From assembly GCA_950295325.1 (NCBI GenBank), contig OX485807.1:14287001-14351000 (forward strand): a stretch of DNA of 64,000 bases, in the 5' to 3' direction. This document shows, piece by piece, positions 45,325-56,505 of the stretch (position 1 is the first letter of the stretch; each line of letters begins with the position of its first letter). The position numbers were made by a program, and so were the translations under genes. The DNA comes from Polytrichum commune (taxonomy: Eukaryota; Streptophyta; Polytrichopsida; Polytrichales; Polytrichaceae). The notes beneath the pieces were generated by a model. The model did not search any database. It was not told the DNA's origin and saw nothing but the letters and a program-made list of their open reading frames with translations.

Positions 45325-45757
45325 GGGCCGTTTTACACACATGCTTGACTTCATGAAAATTTCATTTATGATTTTATCATGGTCATAGTCAGCGGTTCAA
45401 ATACCATGTGGTCAAGAGAAATCCACCTCAACCTTAAAAACACTTGGTCACACGTCATAGTGTAAAACATGCTTACATCTGGACATAATGTTTTTGATGA
45501 AAATAAAAATTTCTTTGACATGGTCACCCTTATTGTCCGCTAAGACACCCTGGTTGGGTTCTATCATCACAAATCCAGGTGACCACCACACAATGTCCAT
45601 TCCCAGACATGTAGGATTCCATGTCATTTTCTCATCCATTCCCTATAATAGGTGACCTTGTGTAAAATAAAATGGGATTGCCACTCGTTTTTCAACCAAT
45701 GGGAAGATTTTGAGAAAGCAATACTCATGGTCACCGGTCACTAGTGCAAACAGACTC
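45325..45757. mobile_element. Harbinger/Tourist-like MITE, 433 bp
   Basis: GGGCCGTTTTACACACATG at the left and AGTGCAAACAGACTC at the right are imperfect inverted repeats, with a perfect TAA duplication (45322-45324 and 45758-45760). A further decayed relative lies near 45,838-45,960 (GAGTCGTTTTACAAATG, GGTCACAGGACATAATGTAAA). Confidence 0.75.
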
Positions 45758-46049
45758 TAAGTATTAGCCATTGATTTATTGTCTCCAACCTTGACTACCT
45801 CGGACCCTTTCCAACACGGCTCAATTGTAATAGCCATGCAAGAGTCGTTTTACAAATGTGAGCAAGGGCCATGAGAAAATATGATATAGGATTTCTTATG
45901 ACACACATCACTTTTTAAAGCCTTGGTCACAGGACATAATGTAAAGCAAACTTAGACCAAGACATGACGTTTCTAATAATAATCAATTTTAATTCATGTT
46001 TAAATGATTGGTGGAAAACATACTTGCTAGAGATATATGATCCATCCCA

Positions 46050-46196
46050 ACTCCATTCCTCACTCGGAGCCCCTCTTGCTAACTTCATTACTTGCCTTTT
46101 TTTTCAAACCTTTCCTCAAACTCACTTCATCGTGTCTCTCCCCTCTTCTCCTCTCCTTTTCCTTTCCTCACCACCCACCCTATTTTTCTAAATGGC
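46050..46196. repeat. diverged copy of the gene 2 upstream region
   Basis: CTTGCTAACTT--TTA-TTGC, CTCACTTCATCGTGTC, CCCCTCTTCTCCTCTCC, TTTCCTTTCC and CACCCACCCTATTTTT follow the order seen at 44,810-44,965. It lies 1.1 kb further from the gene, in the same orientation. Confidence 0.6.
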
Positions 46197-46418
46197 CTCA
46201 TGCCCCCAACGTAAGTTGGTTAGTGTGCCCTTCACCATGCAATACCCATAAATGAATTAATGATGGGTGTGCACTAGAATCAAAGATCCAAAAAGACTTC
46301 CAAATCGAGCAATCATGTTGGTTGCAAAATTTTGGACCCAAGGAGTTTACATCATAATCCAAGTCCAATGCGTGAAGAAACAAAGCGTTCCCTTCATCGC
46401 AAAATACCCATAAACTAA

Positions 46419-46746
46419 GGGTGGGTTACACCAAGGTCCACGAGCAAAGAAACTCCAAAATCTAAGTGATCCTATTGGTGGGGAGCCAAAGTTTGGACAC
46501 AAGTAGTTGACACTAGGGCCGGGATCAAGATATACACAAAAAAATTATTAAAAATAAATAAAATGGCATTAATATGGTGCCACTTTGTGGTCATCTTGGC
46601 GGGTCCCCACTCAAAAAAAAAGCTTCTCCTAGTTTGAGAAATTGATCTTCAAACGTGGGTGCAACCTCGAGTCCAAATGTAGGGTCTGCTAAGGGATGTT
46701 GTGGACCTCAAGTTTCTTGGACTCGGACCCTAATGCAACCCCACCC
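46419..46746 (-). mobile_element. M-family MITE, copy 4, inverted
   Basis: GGGTGGGTTACACCAAGGTC at the left pairs imperfectly with ACCCTAATGCAACCCCACCC at the right. Flanks are TAA (46416-46418) and TTG. The interior is the reverse complement of 31,030-31,335. A partial relative precedes it at 46,300-46,370. Confidence 0.7.
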
Positions 46747-47832
46747 TTGTCTTCGTGCTTTTGACTTCTTGGGCCCCTTTCCACAATGGCCCTTGATTCA
46801 TGGTGGCCGTGCTAATGGGTCATATGAAAAATCCTACCCCTATAGGTTCGTGGTTGATGCATCCCAATTATAGCGTTCACACTTGTTTGTTTCATTTGGA
46901 GTTATTTGTTGCTATAACTTTTTACCAATAATATCATTTTTACTTAAATAACATAAACAAATAATATGTACATCAAGGAACATAGTAGAACTTAATAGCT
47001 CCTCTTAGTAAAAAGTAACAACAATGCATAATTCAAAATGGTAAACCATAATAATAGGTGTAAGATGTAATTAGCACGTAGATTGATGTAGAATGTAGAT
47101 GATGAAACCTAACCCCTAAATCCCTACAAAGTCAAAAAGCACTTGCGAGCACTTTTCAAAGATATCTTTCTCAAAGCAAAACAAATTCATTAATAGTTTG
47201 TTCTTTTCACTTTGAGCCCATTATACCTATAGTTCTACACCATCCATAGCAAAGCCAATCAATATATATGTATTAATGACTCTTAGAAACGGACACTGTT
47301 ACAAAATTAATTGTTTGAGAAAGGTCAATGACATGGTTCTATTTAGATTTTCCACCAATTTATGAAACTCATGTCTTTAACCAATCATGTCAATGATCAA
47401 TAGATTTGATACATCTTATAAATTCTAATTGTCAGTGAGGAAATATATTTCTTAAATGATTTAGTGAAGACCCAAGACATTGATCCTCGTTGTAATTGTA
47501 TGGATGTGGTCTTAAATTCATTCTCTACGCCACTCCTATGTACATCAACTGCAAAATACATATAATACATCTTTGATTCAAGTTGAAACTCCAAGGCCAA
47601 TGTGCTCACCCGTTCCACCACACCCATCAATAATGGGTGAGGGTGGTGTTTTATGCGGTCTTCAATAGTTGAGGTTGATGCTTGTCTCAAGGATTCCATA
47701 ACACTCTTTGAGTCCATGCCATACGTGTGTTTGGTGGTGGCTATTTGTTAGATTAAGCTTCTATGCAAAGTTATTATTATGACTAAGCTTTTCTTTTGTG
47801 TATTTCAAGCAACGTACAAGGAGAACAAATTG
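46747..47832. other. intergenic, no gene seen
   Basis: AT-rich. A 106-codon minus-strand frame at 47,397-47,717 has no recognised family. Confidence 0.45.
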
Positions 47833-48187
47833 CTACACTAAATAATCCTATTAGTGTCGGTGGAAATTAGCGTGGGCTACATTAATTTTTTGGTCAAGGT
47901 ATAATTAATTAACGTGGGTCCAAGACCCCAGGTCTTCCTCTAAGTCTTCAAGACGACTTCCCACCAACACATTAAATATTAGTTGTAAGACAAAAGTAAC
48001 AAAAATTAAAACAATTCCCCAAAAGTAGTTATTTTTAGAAATAAATTAAAATGTCTCACACTAATTTTCTACTAGGGAATGTAATATGGGTTGAAGGATT
48101 TCATGGCCCACGTTGATTCTCGTTATGAGAATCAACATGGGCTCTAGAGAATTAATGTGGTCTACAATAATAGGACTATTTAGTGTA
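47833..48187. mobile_element. N-family MITE, complete copy
   Basis: CTACACTAAATAATCCTATT at the left and AATAATAGGACTATTTAGTGTAG (in part) at the right are near-perfect inverted repeats. The interior has GCGTGGGCTACATTAATT and its partial inverse, AGAATTAATGTGGTCTAC, so the arms extend about 60 bp. Related to 21,480 and 25,083. Confidence 0.8.
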
Positions 48188-49020
48188 GTTGTAGACGAAG
48201 CAATTCTTCTTTCCTAAATTACCCGTTCAACATCAAAAATTGTGAAATGAACCAATTCAAAAAAAAAAATTAAAGTAAGAATATGAGGGAGAGCCAAAGC
48301 ATTTCAATGAATAATCGGTTGATGATAAAGAAGCAAGGAAGGCAACCAAGTTGGCTCACATTTCTCCCCGCTCATTGATTTCAAGGCTGCAATTTTTTTC
48401 TCCAATCAACAAATAATGGTTTAACTTCGAGTCATAACTTGGTGGTGTGAACATTATATCATCCCCCGATTACTATGAGCCTCATGAAAACTATCCATAC
48501 ACTCTCCAATAATAAGGGTTATTAGAGTTTAACCGTAAACTATGGGGATGGATTAGGGTTGGAATCCCCTAATAGTCCCTTGTTTTGCAAGCGGAAAGCT
48601 TTGGAGGTTTGCTTTGAGTTTTAGGTGCTGACTTGTTTTATAATTATATAAGTAAGAATCTTCTCATTTCTTGTTACCTATGTATACATGCATCTCTTTG
48701 CTCCTCTCACCACGTGTGTAATCTCTCAAATGAAATCAAAATCAAGATAATAACTTGAATTTTTCTAAAAGTTTTGTTGCCTCATAATAGACCAAACAAC
48801 TCTCTCCCCCCCCCCCCCCCCCCACACACACACGTTTGTTTTTTAGGTCCCTAAGACAATTGTTGCAAGTGGTAATTATGGGAGATTCTTCCCAAAAACT
48901 TGAGTTCATCTGCACTTTTGATGACTTTACAGTTAGTTCTATTCTCTTCAATTTTGGTTATCATGTTCTCCTTCTTAATTTCGTAACGTTATTAAGCAAG
49001 CCAAGAACATCCTCTTCAAA
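48188..49020. other. intergenic with poly-C tract
   Basis: A C-run of about 18 followed by (AC)n lies at 48,806-48,833. No gene was recognised. Confidence 0.5.
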
Positions 49021-49540
49021 GTAAGCATGCCTAATTTGGTTAATTGTTTTAATTGGACACTTGTATGATGTGTGTTGCATGATTAGGTGTGAATATGAGA
49101 GACATCTAAGAAACAAACACCAAAAAATAAGAGGGGTTTGAAAGAGATTGGATTGCATCCACCATAGGTTCAATAGCTACGGGAGACACATATGATTATC
49201 TAACAAGAAATAAAATCCCCACTTTGACATAACATTACTCAACATTCAGCTTTCGTTTCATGGGCCCTTGAAATATAACAGTGGGATACTCGAAAAATTG
49301 CGCAAGGAAATGCATTTTTGAATTGAACTCTCATCATTCGACTATTATTAAATACGAGGGCTCACGTTGTTGAGTAATGTATGGATAAATGAACAAGATA
49401 TTTCCAAAATTTTACGAGGAACGGCCACATGCACAATTTGGATTTGCTAATCATCTTGCATTGAGTGCATGGTTCATACCCTTTAAGGAAGTGGGTTCAA
49501 AGTGAAATGCATACCGTATCCTTAAGACCTGCTTACCTTA
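49021..49540. mobile_element. K-family MITE, diverged and probably interrupted copy
   Basis: GCATGCCTAATTTGG near the left, GATTAGGTGTGAAT, CACAATTTGGATTTGCTAAT and CCTTAAGACCTGCTTACC at the right follow the family order. Extra sequence near 49,200-49,330 is not shared. Confidence 0.45.
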
Positions 49541-49740
49541 TATTCATAGTGAGTTGTGAGTTGTGATCAAGGAATGACAATATATGCAACTTTGTTTCAA
49601 AAATATGCTAGCATATGCCATTCATTACCCATCAAGAGTCAATTTTACCCTCTAAAATTTGAGACATCTATGTGCCCTTTTCCACGCTACTAATATTACG
49701 CTAAGACCTACTTAAGTGCCCTCCCCGTTCAATACACACA

Positions 49741-50067
49741 ACTACACTAAATAGGATATTTAGTGTTTCATACACTAAATATGAACGCATACACTAAATA
49801 TCAATAACCCTATGAAAGTAAGTAACATCAAATGTAAACTCAAACACTAAATATCAACTATGGTAATATGTGGAAGTTACATGTTTGAATTTAGTGTTAG
49901 TAAGGATATGAAGAAATAGGATATAATAAGGGAGGTGGTAGTAGGGAAGGTAGCAACACATTTAAGTCTAACACTAAATATCAAGGAATTGAAAATAAGT
50001 GTTGAGCAAGGTAGGGTGGTAACAACACTAAATATAATCAAACACTAAATATCTTATTTAGTGTAGT
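49741..50067 (+). mobile_element. CTACACTAAATA MITE, copy 3
   Basis: ACTACACTAAATAGGATATT and ATCTTATTTAGTGTAGT ends. Just inside each end comes a second copy of the end motif (TACACTAAATATGAACGC; AATCAAACACTAAATATC). Aligns throughout with 50,982-51,307 and 33,951-34,235. Confidence 0.9.
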
Positions 50068-50981
50068 GGGTTATGCCTTGAGTCCAATATGCCATGAATT
50101 TTCTAATATGACCTATTTTACTCCATCTTACCATTAGTTAGATTGCCAATGTTACTGCATGAGGTCTCTAATGCTTTTAACTTAAAAATAATAGAAATTA
50201 AAAGTATGCCACCACCGTACAAGTGCAACACTTCAAAAAGACATAACATACAACTGCAACAATATGAAGCGAATCATTTCAATAATTTACTTAATGACAA
50301 ATGCAACAAGAAAACTAGGCAAACATTTAAATTTTTGCCTATAAGTCTACAAATTCATGGCTCAATATTACATTATCGTCATGCATCACAAAAGAAGGTT
50401 TAGGGTGAAAAAACACAACAACCCCTTAATTATGTGGAAGTCTTTCATAAATTTTATGCCAAACATATTTCATCCTCCATATATCAGGCCAAATGTCGTT
50501 TTTAAAATGCACTAAGTGACCTACCCAATATGCTTTTGGGTAGGTAAGAAAGACCTCACCATGAAAACCACGTCCCAATCGTGTAGCCCATCGCTTTATG
50601 CGATCCAATGGTGCTCATCTTTGCGACATTCTAAGAGATGACCCATGCGTTTAGCTCTCTTGATTGCTTCTATCAATGAGGACTCTTTGGCACGTTCGAG
50701 GGTTTATGATAGTACTTTGATAAGTTCTCTTCCATTTCTCCCATATTTCCTCCCTACTATTTGGTCAAAATCAATGTACGTGACCTCACTATTCAATGCC
50801 CATCAATAGTGGATTACATGAGTTGTCCTCATCCACCAAGTTTTTCTCTTTTTGCAATCTACATAACACAAAGGCTAGCATGCAATCAATATGATTCAAA
50901 AAACATCAATAGTGAGTTACACCCTCCAAGACATGGTGGTCGTATCCATTATTTTCTACCTTCCTCCCCCATTTCTAAAAG
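50068..50981. other. intergenic with a possible decayed coding stretch
   Basis: On the minus strand, 50,620-50,720 reads with coding texture (RAKRMGHLLECRKDEHHW) and 50,426-50,608 stays open in another frame (FKNDIWPDIWRMKYVWHKI). No family was recognised. Confidence 0.3.
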
Positions 50982-51307
50982 CTACACAAAATATGATATT
51001 TAGTGTTTGATACACTAAATACGAACGCATACACTAAATTTTAATAACCCTATGAAAGTAAGTAACAATAAATGTAAATTCAAACACTAAATATCAACTA
51101 TGGTAATATGTGGAAGTTACATGTTTGAATTTAGTGTTAGTAAGGATATGGAAAAAAAATGATATAATAAGGGAGATGACAGTAGGGAAGGTAGTGGCAC
51201 ATTTATGTCTAACACTAATTGTCAAAGAATTGACAATTAGTGTTGAGCATGGTAGAGTGGTAACAACTCTAAATATAATCAAACACTAAATATCATATTT
51301 TGTGTAG
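50982..51307 (+). mobile_element. CTACACTAAATA MITE, copy 4
   Basis: Ends CTACACAAAATATGATATT and ATATCATATTTTGTGTAG match each other even where they differ from the family consensus (CACAAAATA for CACTAAATA). Collinear with 49,741-50,067. Confidence 0.9.
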
Positions 51308-53255
51308 TGTGTTAGCAACATTTCATTATTAAACAGGTGGGCATTTTCATAGTCACCGTTTCAAGTTTCAAACAGTTAGTGATCAACGATAACATGCAAA
51401 GCATGCGGTGCATGATTGTCTTGCAACCATTCACATGCACAAGTCCAAATTAAGTCTCATACAAACTCTTAGAATCCTCATTGTCTACATTGCCATTACA
51501 CTCTAATTGTTACTTATGGTTATAAATCCCCCCCCCCCCCCCCCACCCACACACACACACATGTTGAGTTAAATCAAGTTCAAAAGATAAGCTAACTTTT
51601 AAAGGGCCTAAGTAATTATGCACTTCCTCACCAAGTCCTAGATCTTTAAATTACGTTAAGTGCATTACAACTTTACAAGAGAAAATGAAACAACACGGTC
51701 ATTTGTGACATTAATGATAAAATGCATATGGCATTGAAAAATGTTAGTAGCTTGACAAGCAAATAGAAATTTCATTTACCCTTGCTCCTTGTGAAGCCAA
51801 CCTACTTATCTATCTATCTATGTAACATATATAATATTTGTTTTCTCTCACTGGTAACTAAGTCACGTAATTGCACTTAAACCTTATTTACCTATATGTA
51901 TTGGACCCAATCTGAAGTGTGTGTTTCATGGACAAGTTCATTTTGGATGGGGTTCTTTTTACACGACTAGCTCAAATTTTGAACATTAATTCAAAAATAT
52001 ATTTTGAATGTGCATGTAGAGGCTCAACCTCGTACATATAACATGGTACCCGACACACACCGACACTTCAAAACTTTCACAGTTTCCCTTCATTTCTTCT
52101 ATCATCCTAAAACATTAACTTAACACGTACTACAATATTTATGAAGTTGACTACGTGACTAAAAAGGTATGACATGTAATATTTTTTGTATTAAGAAGAA
52201 AGATGTATATAAACACTTAAGAGAGAGAGAGAGATCACTTTGATCATGGTTGCGAGCTTCACATGTATACATATACAATGCACTTTACATGAAAATGCAT
52301 TGCACCACACAACTTTCAAGAGAAGATTACACCAAATGCCATAAACCATAATTGTCAATAGAACATGCTAGCATTCTCATCACAATATCAAACTTGTAGG
52401 GTGAATAATGTGTTCCAAATGAAGGCTTTTGTAAACACTACTCAAAAATGAGATCTCTTGAAAACCAAAGGTTGGGAAGCATTTGTCATTGCATAGTTGC
52501 CACGTGTCCTTTGTGACTTGTTTTGGACAAATAACACCATTTTATCAATACCATGCAAGTTGGATATTCTTCTTTGTCTTCACATTGGTTGGGGCGACTT
52601 TCCCAATTAAGAAATCGACGCTTGTAAAGTGTTAGCCAACACCTATTCATCTCAATACTTAGACAAAATTGCACAAGTACCAACATGATAGTGAACAAGT
52701 GTCGAATCACTAAGGACGCGGAACTACTTTTAGTTTCAAGATGCGGAACCAATTATATATTTCAATTATCAATGCAATTTTTGTTGCCTTCCGGTTGCTT
52801 AAGAAATATGTACTCAAGATCTCACAAATGTCACTTACAAATGACAATATCTACCGATGCAACAATTAGGTACTCCTCATATAGGGTTTGAGTTTTAGAC
52901 CATATTACTCAACTTGTGCAACCACCAATCATTTACGTATACAATGATCCAACATTGACATATCCATGCCCTTGAAATTGGACCTTTCCTCGAATCAACG
53001 ATTTTGCATTTCAAGGTTTTCCAATTTGGTTGGTACGTGAGTGACAATATCATCATGATTGTTTATATATATATATAAAAACCATTTTGTAGAGGTTGGC
53101 TTAAAGGATAATGATGCAGTTGTAGACCTTGAGTAAGATACATGGGCTTTATGTAATATGGGGTTTTTTGGGGCACTTGTCCCATAGCCCTGGTCAATAT
53201 ACTCATCTCGGGTTACATACAAGCTTGTGGCTATGATCAATTTGAAGAGTCCCTT
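51308..53255. other. intergenic, no gene seen
   Basis: A poly-C tract followed by (AC)n lies at 51,528-51,560 and a short (GA)n at 52,220. No coding sequence is supported. Confidence 0.45.
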
Positions 53256-53271
53256 AGGCCAGTTCATGTGG

Positions 53272-53340
53272 GGTCCCAAGTCCCAAGTCCCAAGTCCCAA
53301 GTCCCAAGTCCCAAGTCCCAAGTCCCAAGTCTCAAGTCCC
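53272..53340. repeat. heptamer tandem repeat AAGTCCC
   Basis: About ten near-perfect AAGTCCC units, one with CTC for CCC. A single inverse unit, GACTTGGGAC, occurs at 53,576-53,590 and again at 53,660. The array lies at the left edge of a possible inverted-repeat element (GGCCAGTTCATGTGGGGTCC at 53,258 versus GACCCCGTGTGAGGTGGCC at 53,588). Confidence 0.9.
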
Positions 53341-53700
53341 ACTCATGTTAGCAAGTCTCAACATGGAGACAAAGTCCCAACCTTTGGGCCTCAAGACATC
53401 ATTAAAACATGATTGATAGTTGTAAAAATCGAATCTTTATTCTTTTAGGCAAAAATATTTGCGGGATTTGTGCCGAGAGTTGGGTATAGCTTTTTGCTTA
53501 ACCCATTTTAACACCTCCCAAGCCTCACCTCCAAAAAGAGTTTTTGCATGTAGGCATCCATGTCATACTCGAGACTTAGGACTTGGGACCCCGTGTGAGG
53601 TGGCCAGTCCCAACTTCGATGCTCCCAACCACTGAGCTTGCATGGATTGACCTCAAGTGACTTGGGACTTTGGATTTAGGACCTTGTGTGAACCGGATTT

Positions 53701-53783
53701 GGGCGAACCGACCCATACACTCGTTCCTTGTTGGATGCCTAAACCCTTGTCTCTGAGGAGGCAATGTACAAGTTGTTTCGCCC
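53701..53783. mobile_element. mini foldback element, O family, copy 2
   Basis: GGGCGAACCGACCCATACA pairs with TGTACAAGTTGTTTCGCCC; the core has CTTGTTGGATGCCTAAACCC as in copy 1. Confidence 0.75.
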
Positions 53784-53810
53784 CATCTTGTGAATTGGCC
53801 CTCAATCACA

Positions 53811-54187
53811 CCAACACTACATATTGCATTTATTGTGACCAATTTTTATTTGTTTTGCTCAATACTAGTTGTAAAGGGTTGCATGTGGTGTCACATACAC
53901 TACATGTACACCTAACATTATTTGTCGTTGTTTGTAAAAATGTTTTGGGTATTATGGATTTACAATGTTGCAATTATTGTCACTTACTAAGTGATTTTTC
54001 ATCCAAAGTTCAATCATTTATGATAGTAATTCATTACGAAAATGTTAGGATGTATATTGTACCAAAATTGGATGAACAAGTAAGTTGGGATGACAATATT
54101 TGTAAACTTTTTCATAAGAAACATCATTAGAAAAGTTACCATGGTGACCTGAAATACCATGCGAAACTAAATACAATATTTAGTGCA
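53811..54187 (-). mobile_element. MITE of the 18,034 family, copy 3, inverted
   Basis: CAACACTACATATTGC at the left and CAATATTTAGTGCAG at the right. The interior is the reverse complement of 18,034-18,439 (CACTTACTAAGTGA-TTTTCATCC, CAATCAT--ATGA). Confidence 0.65.
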
Positions 54188-54305
54188 GCGATTGGCGTCA
54201 TATCTTTCTCTCTTTGGGGTGTTATAGGCACTAGAATTTTAAGGATGGACCCTTTATTGCCCATAGGCACATTCCAATAAATTGGAACTTTCATACCACC
54301 CTTGA

Positions 54306-54745
54306 TGTGAGGTCCTCAAGAAGTCGATTCCACATAAGTGGCGGAATGAAATTCCCCTCTCCACTTCCCCTAAGTGGAATATCATTTGGCACAAAGCTAA
54401 GGTACGAAAAGAGGTTGCCTTTCTTTAGTTGGTCATCCATAAGGTTGTGGCGGTGAATGAGTGGCATGGGAAAATCTCGGTGGAGACTGACAAAAGAGTT
54501 AGTAGGAATTTTGCCAAAAGGGGCAACCTTGGTCTGCAAATTTCCTTTTCTATGATGCAATGCACTGAAACAATTTAGTTGCATACGGATTTTCTTGAGG
54601 AGTTGTCTCCCGTGGATTATTTGGCGCCAACATAATAATATGGTTTTTAATGCTCTGCAATAGTCCATTAAGAAAACACGTCAAGTCATATGGGATGCCT
54701 TGCATAATTATGGTAGGATTGCCACTCACACTTGGAAAAGGCCCG
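54306..54745 (+). pseudogene. decayed LINE ORF2 C-terminal fragment (zf-RVT-like)
   Basis: The plus strand reads EVLKKSIPHKWRNEIPLS, then KWNIIWHKAKVRKEVAFL, a TAG, LVIHKVVAVNEWHGKIS, and ends at a stop. After a frameshift it continues FLRSCLPWIIWRQHNNMVFN, then ALQ, a TAG, and IKKTRQVIWDALHNYGRI. The order W-x-I-W, V-x-x-F-L-W-L, N-x-x-x-K, then W-I-I-W-R-x-x-N-x-x-V-F is that of the zinc-finger and tail region following reverse transcriptase in plant LINE-type retrotransposons. The middle of the finger, including its cysteines, is missing. The match is by recognition of pattern, not by search. Confidence 0.6.
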
Positions 54746-54831
54746 GACGTTGCCTAACCATATGAGATAAATCTCAATCCAATCCAGTTCAATCAAAATT
54801 GTATGTAAAATTGGATGTGTCTACAACAACA

Positions 54832-55400
54832 CCACACCATCGCCACATACCTTACCTATAAACTTTGTATGATGCTAACGTGGATGCATATTGGCCATGT
54901 GACATGCTAGAAACATGCATTCTTATTGGGAGTGCTTATGTGATCACTTGCAGAATGTTCAGTTTGGCCACTCATAGGTTTCATCTCAGTCATGAAATCT
55001 GAAATGACTAGCCCCGCGATTTGCAATTGCTAACAGCATGCCCACAGTAGGATCAATGATTGGCCCACAACATTGAGGGAGTTTTCAGATTGATAAGAGT
55101 TTTATACCTTGTATCTAGTGAAACGAACAAGAAAAATAACAGTACATTACATCCAACGAGCTTATTGTGTGTAGAACGAAAAACCCTCACAGATACCAAT
55201 AAATTTTGGAAAGAGATGAACTTTCCCTACCATGTGGGACTCATGTTGCTACAAACGATGGGCCATATTTTGGACATTTTATAACCGAATAAGACAGTTC
55301 CCAAAACAATCCAACAACCAAAATGGTCCGTGGACTTGGCCCCGCCACATCATTGCCACATACCTCACCTATAACTTTGTGTAATGCTGACGTGTACTCT
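54832..55400. repeat. direct repeat pair of about 65 bp, 505 bp apart
   Basis: TCGCCACATACCTTACCTAT plus AAACTTTGTATGATGCTAACGTGGA-like sequence at 54,839 recurs at 55,344 as TTGCCACATACCTCACCTAT and ACTTTGTGTAATGCTGACGTG. A perfect 16-bp palindrome CTTGCCAGCTGGCAAG follows the second copy at 55,402-55,417. Confidence 0.7.
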
Positions 55401-55417
55401 CCTTGCCAGCTGGCAAG

Positions 55418-56139
55418 CAAGAGATATGTCTTCTAACCCGATTGATGAGGTGGCCAACGACAGCAGGGCCACATTTGAAGCCCAGCAACTCGGAATATAA
55501 TTAAATCAGCAGATAAGAGCGACTGACCCATGGTTCGTGACACATGTCCTTCTCTTCTGTGACTGGGACAATTCGACCCATTGTCTATTTAAAAAAAAAG
55601 GAGGTGGCAAATGCGAAGGTGGCAGGTGTCAAGGCTAATATATGGAAAATTATAGCTGTTGCCAATCGCTTTGAAAATTTCGGAAAATGAATTGAACTTC
55701 CTTTTTCTTTTCTTTTTAATGCGGGGGGGAAGGCGATGCTTTAAAGCGGTGTGAATGGAACTGCTCAATAAGCAGTGAAGGAATATGTTGTTCATTGACA
55801 ATGGGTTCAATTTGGAGAGAGGGAATTATTGTATATGAGCGTATCTTTCATTCATCCAACATAAGAGTTCTGAAATAGTACCGTAGTTTAATAGCTGATT
55901 CGGCACAAAATAATTCTAAAAATAGATGCCTAAAATTTTGGAATATTATTGGCATTTTTTACCGAATATAAAATTAATTATTTTACAAAATTGCCAAAAA
56001 GTAAGAAATTTTTACTTTTCACTAGAGTTTTACTTACAGTGGAAGCATATGTGAATTTTGAAGGAGAGAAGGTGCTCCTTTTGTAATCAAGCTCACGTAC
56101 ATTAGTCCACAAAGAATATGGGTTTAGACTCTAGGCGAG
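55418..56139. other. intergenic, no gene seen
   Basis: Nothing recognised apart from T/A-rich runs. Confidence 0.45.
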
Positions 56140-56505
56140 GCTTTTCAAATGTGTTGTACACAAATTTTTGGAGTCCAATTGAGCATAGAAGATGAAGTTT
56201 TATAGAATTTTGTCCAACTAACAAAAGTTGAGAAATCAATCCTTCTTCCACCTCCAACAAGTTTTGTGTCAAAATAAGTCTTTATGCAAAAGATATGGAC
56301 AAAATATTGCAGCCGTGTAAAGATCAAAAAATTAAAATGCGTTCATAACAGTTTTTTGGAGCTCATTTGTGCATAGAAGATCAACTTTTTTGGAATTTTG
56401 TTGGTCTAAGAAAAGTTTAGAAATCAAGTAATCTTTCACCTCCAACAAATTTTATGTCATTTGAAGACTCTATGCAAAAGTTATGCGTGTTATAAAAATG
56501 ACGTC
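56140..56505. repeat. tandem repeat, about 188 bp x 2
   Basis: TTTTTGGAG followed by GCATAGAAGAT near 56,165 recurs near 56,353. Also shared in order are GAATTTTGT, AAGT-GAGAAATCAA, CACCTCCAACAA-TTTT and TATGCAAAAG-TATG. Style and phrasing resemble the 156-bp repeat at 6,010, but the sequence differs. Confidence 0.75.

Noticed and set aside
53227-53412. A serine/proline repeat peptide
   Set aside because: Wholly explained by translation of the AAGTCCC heptamer repeat.
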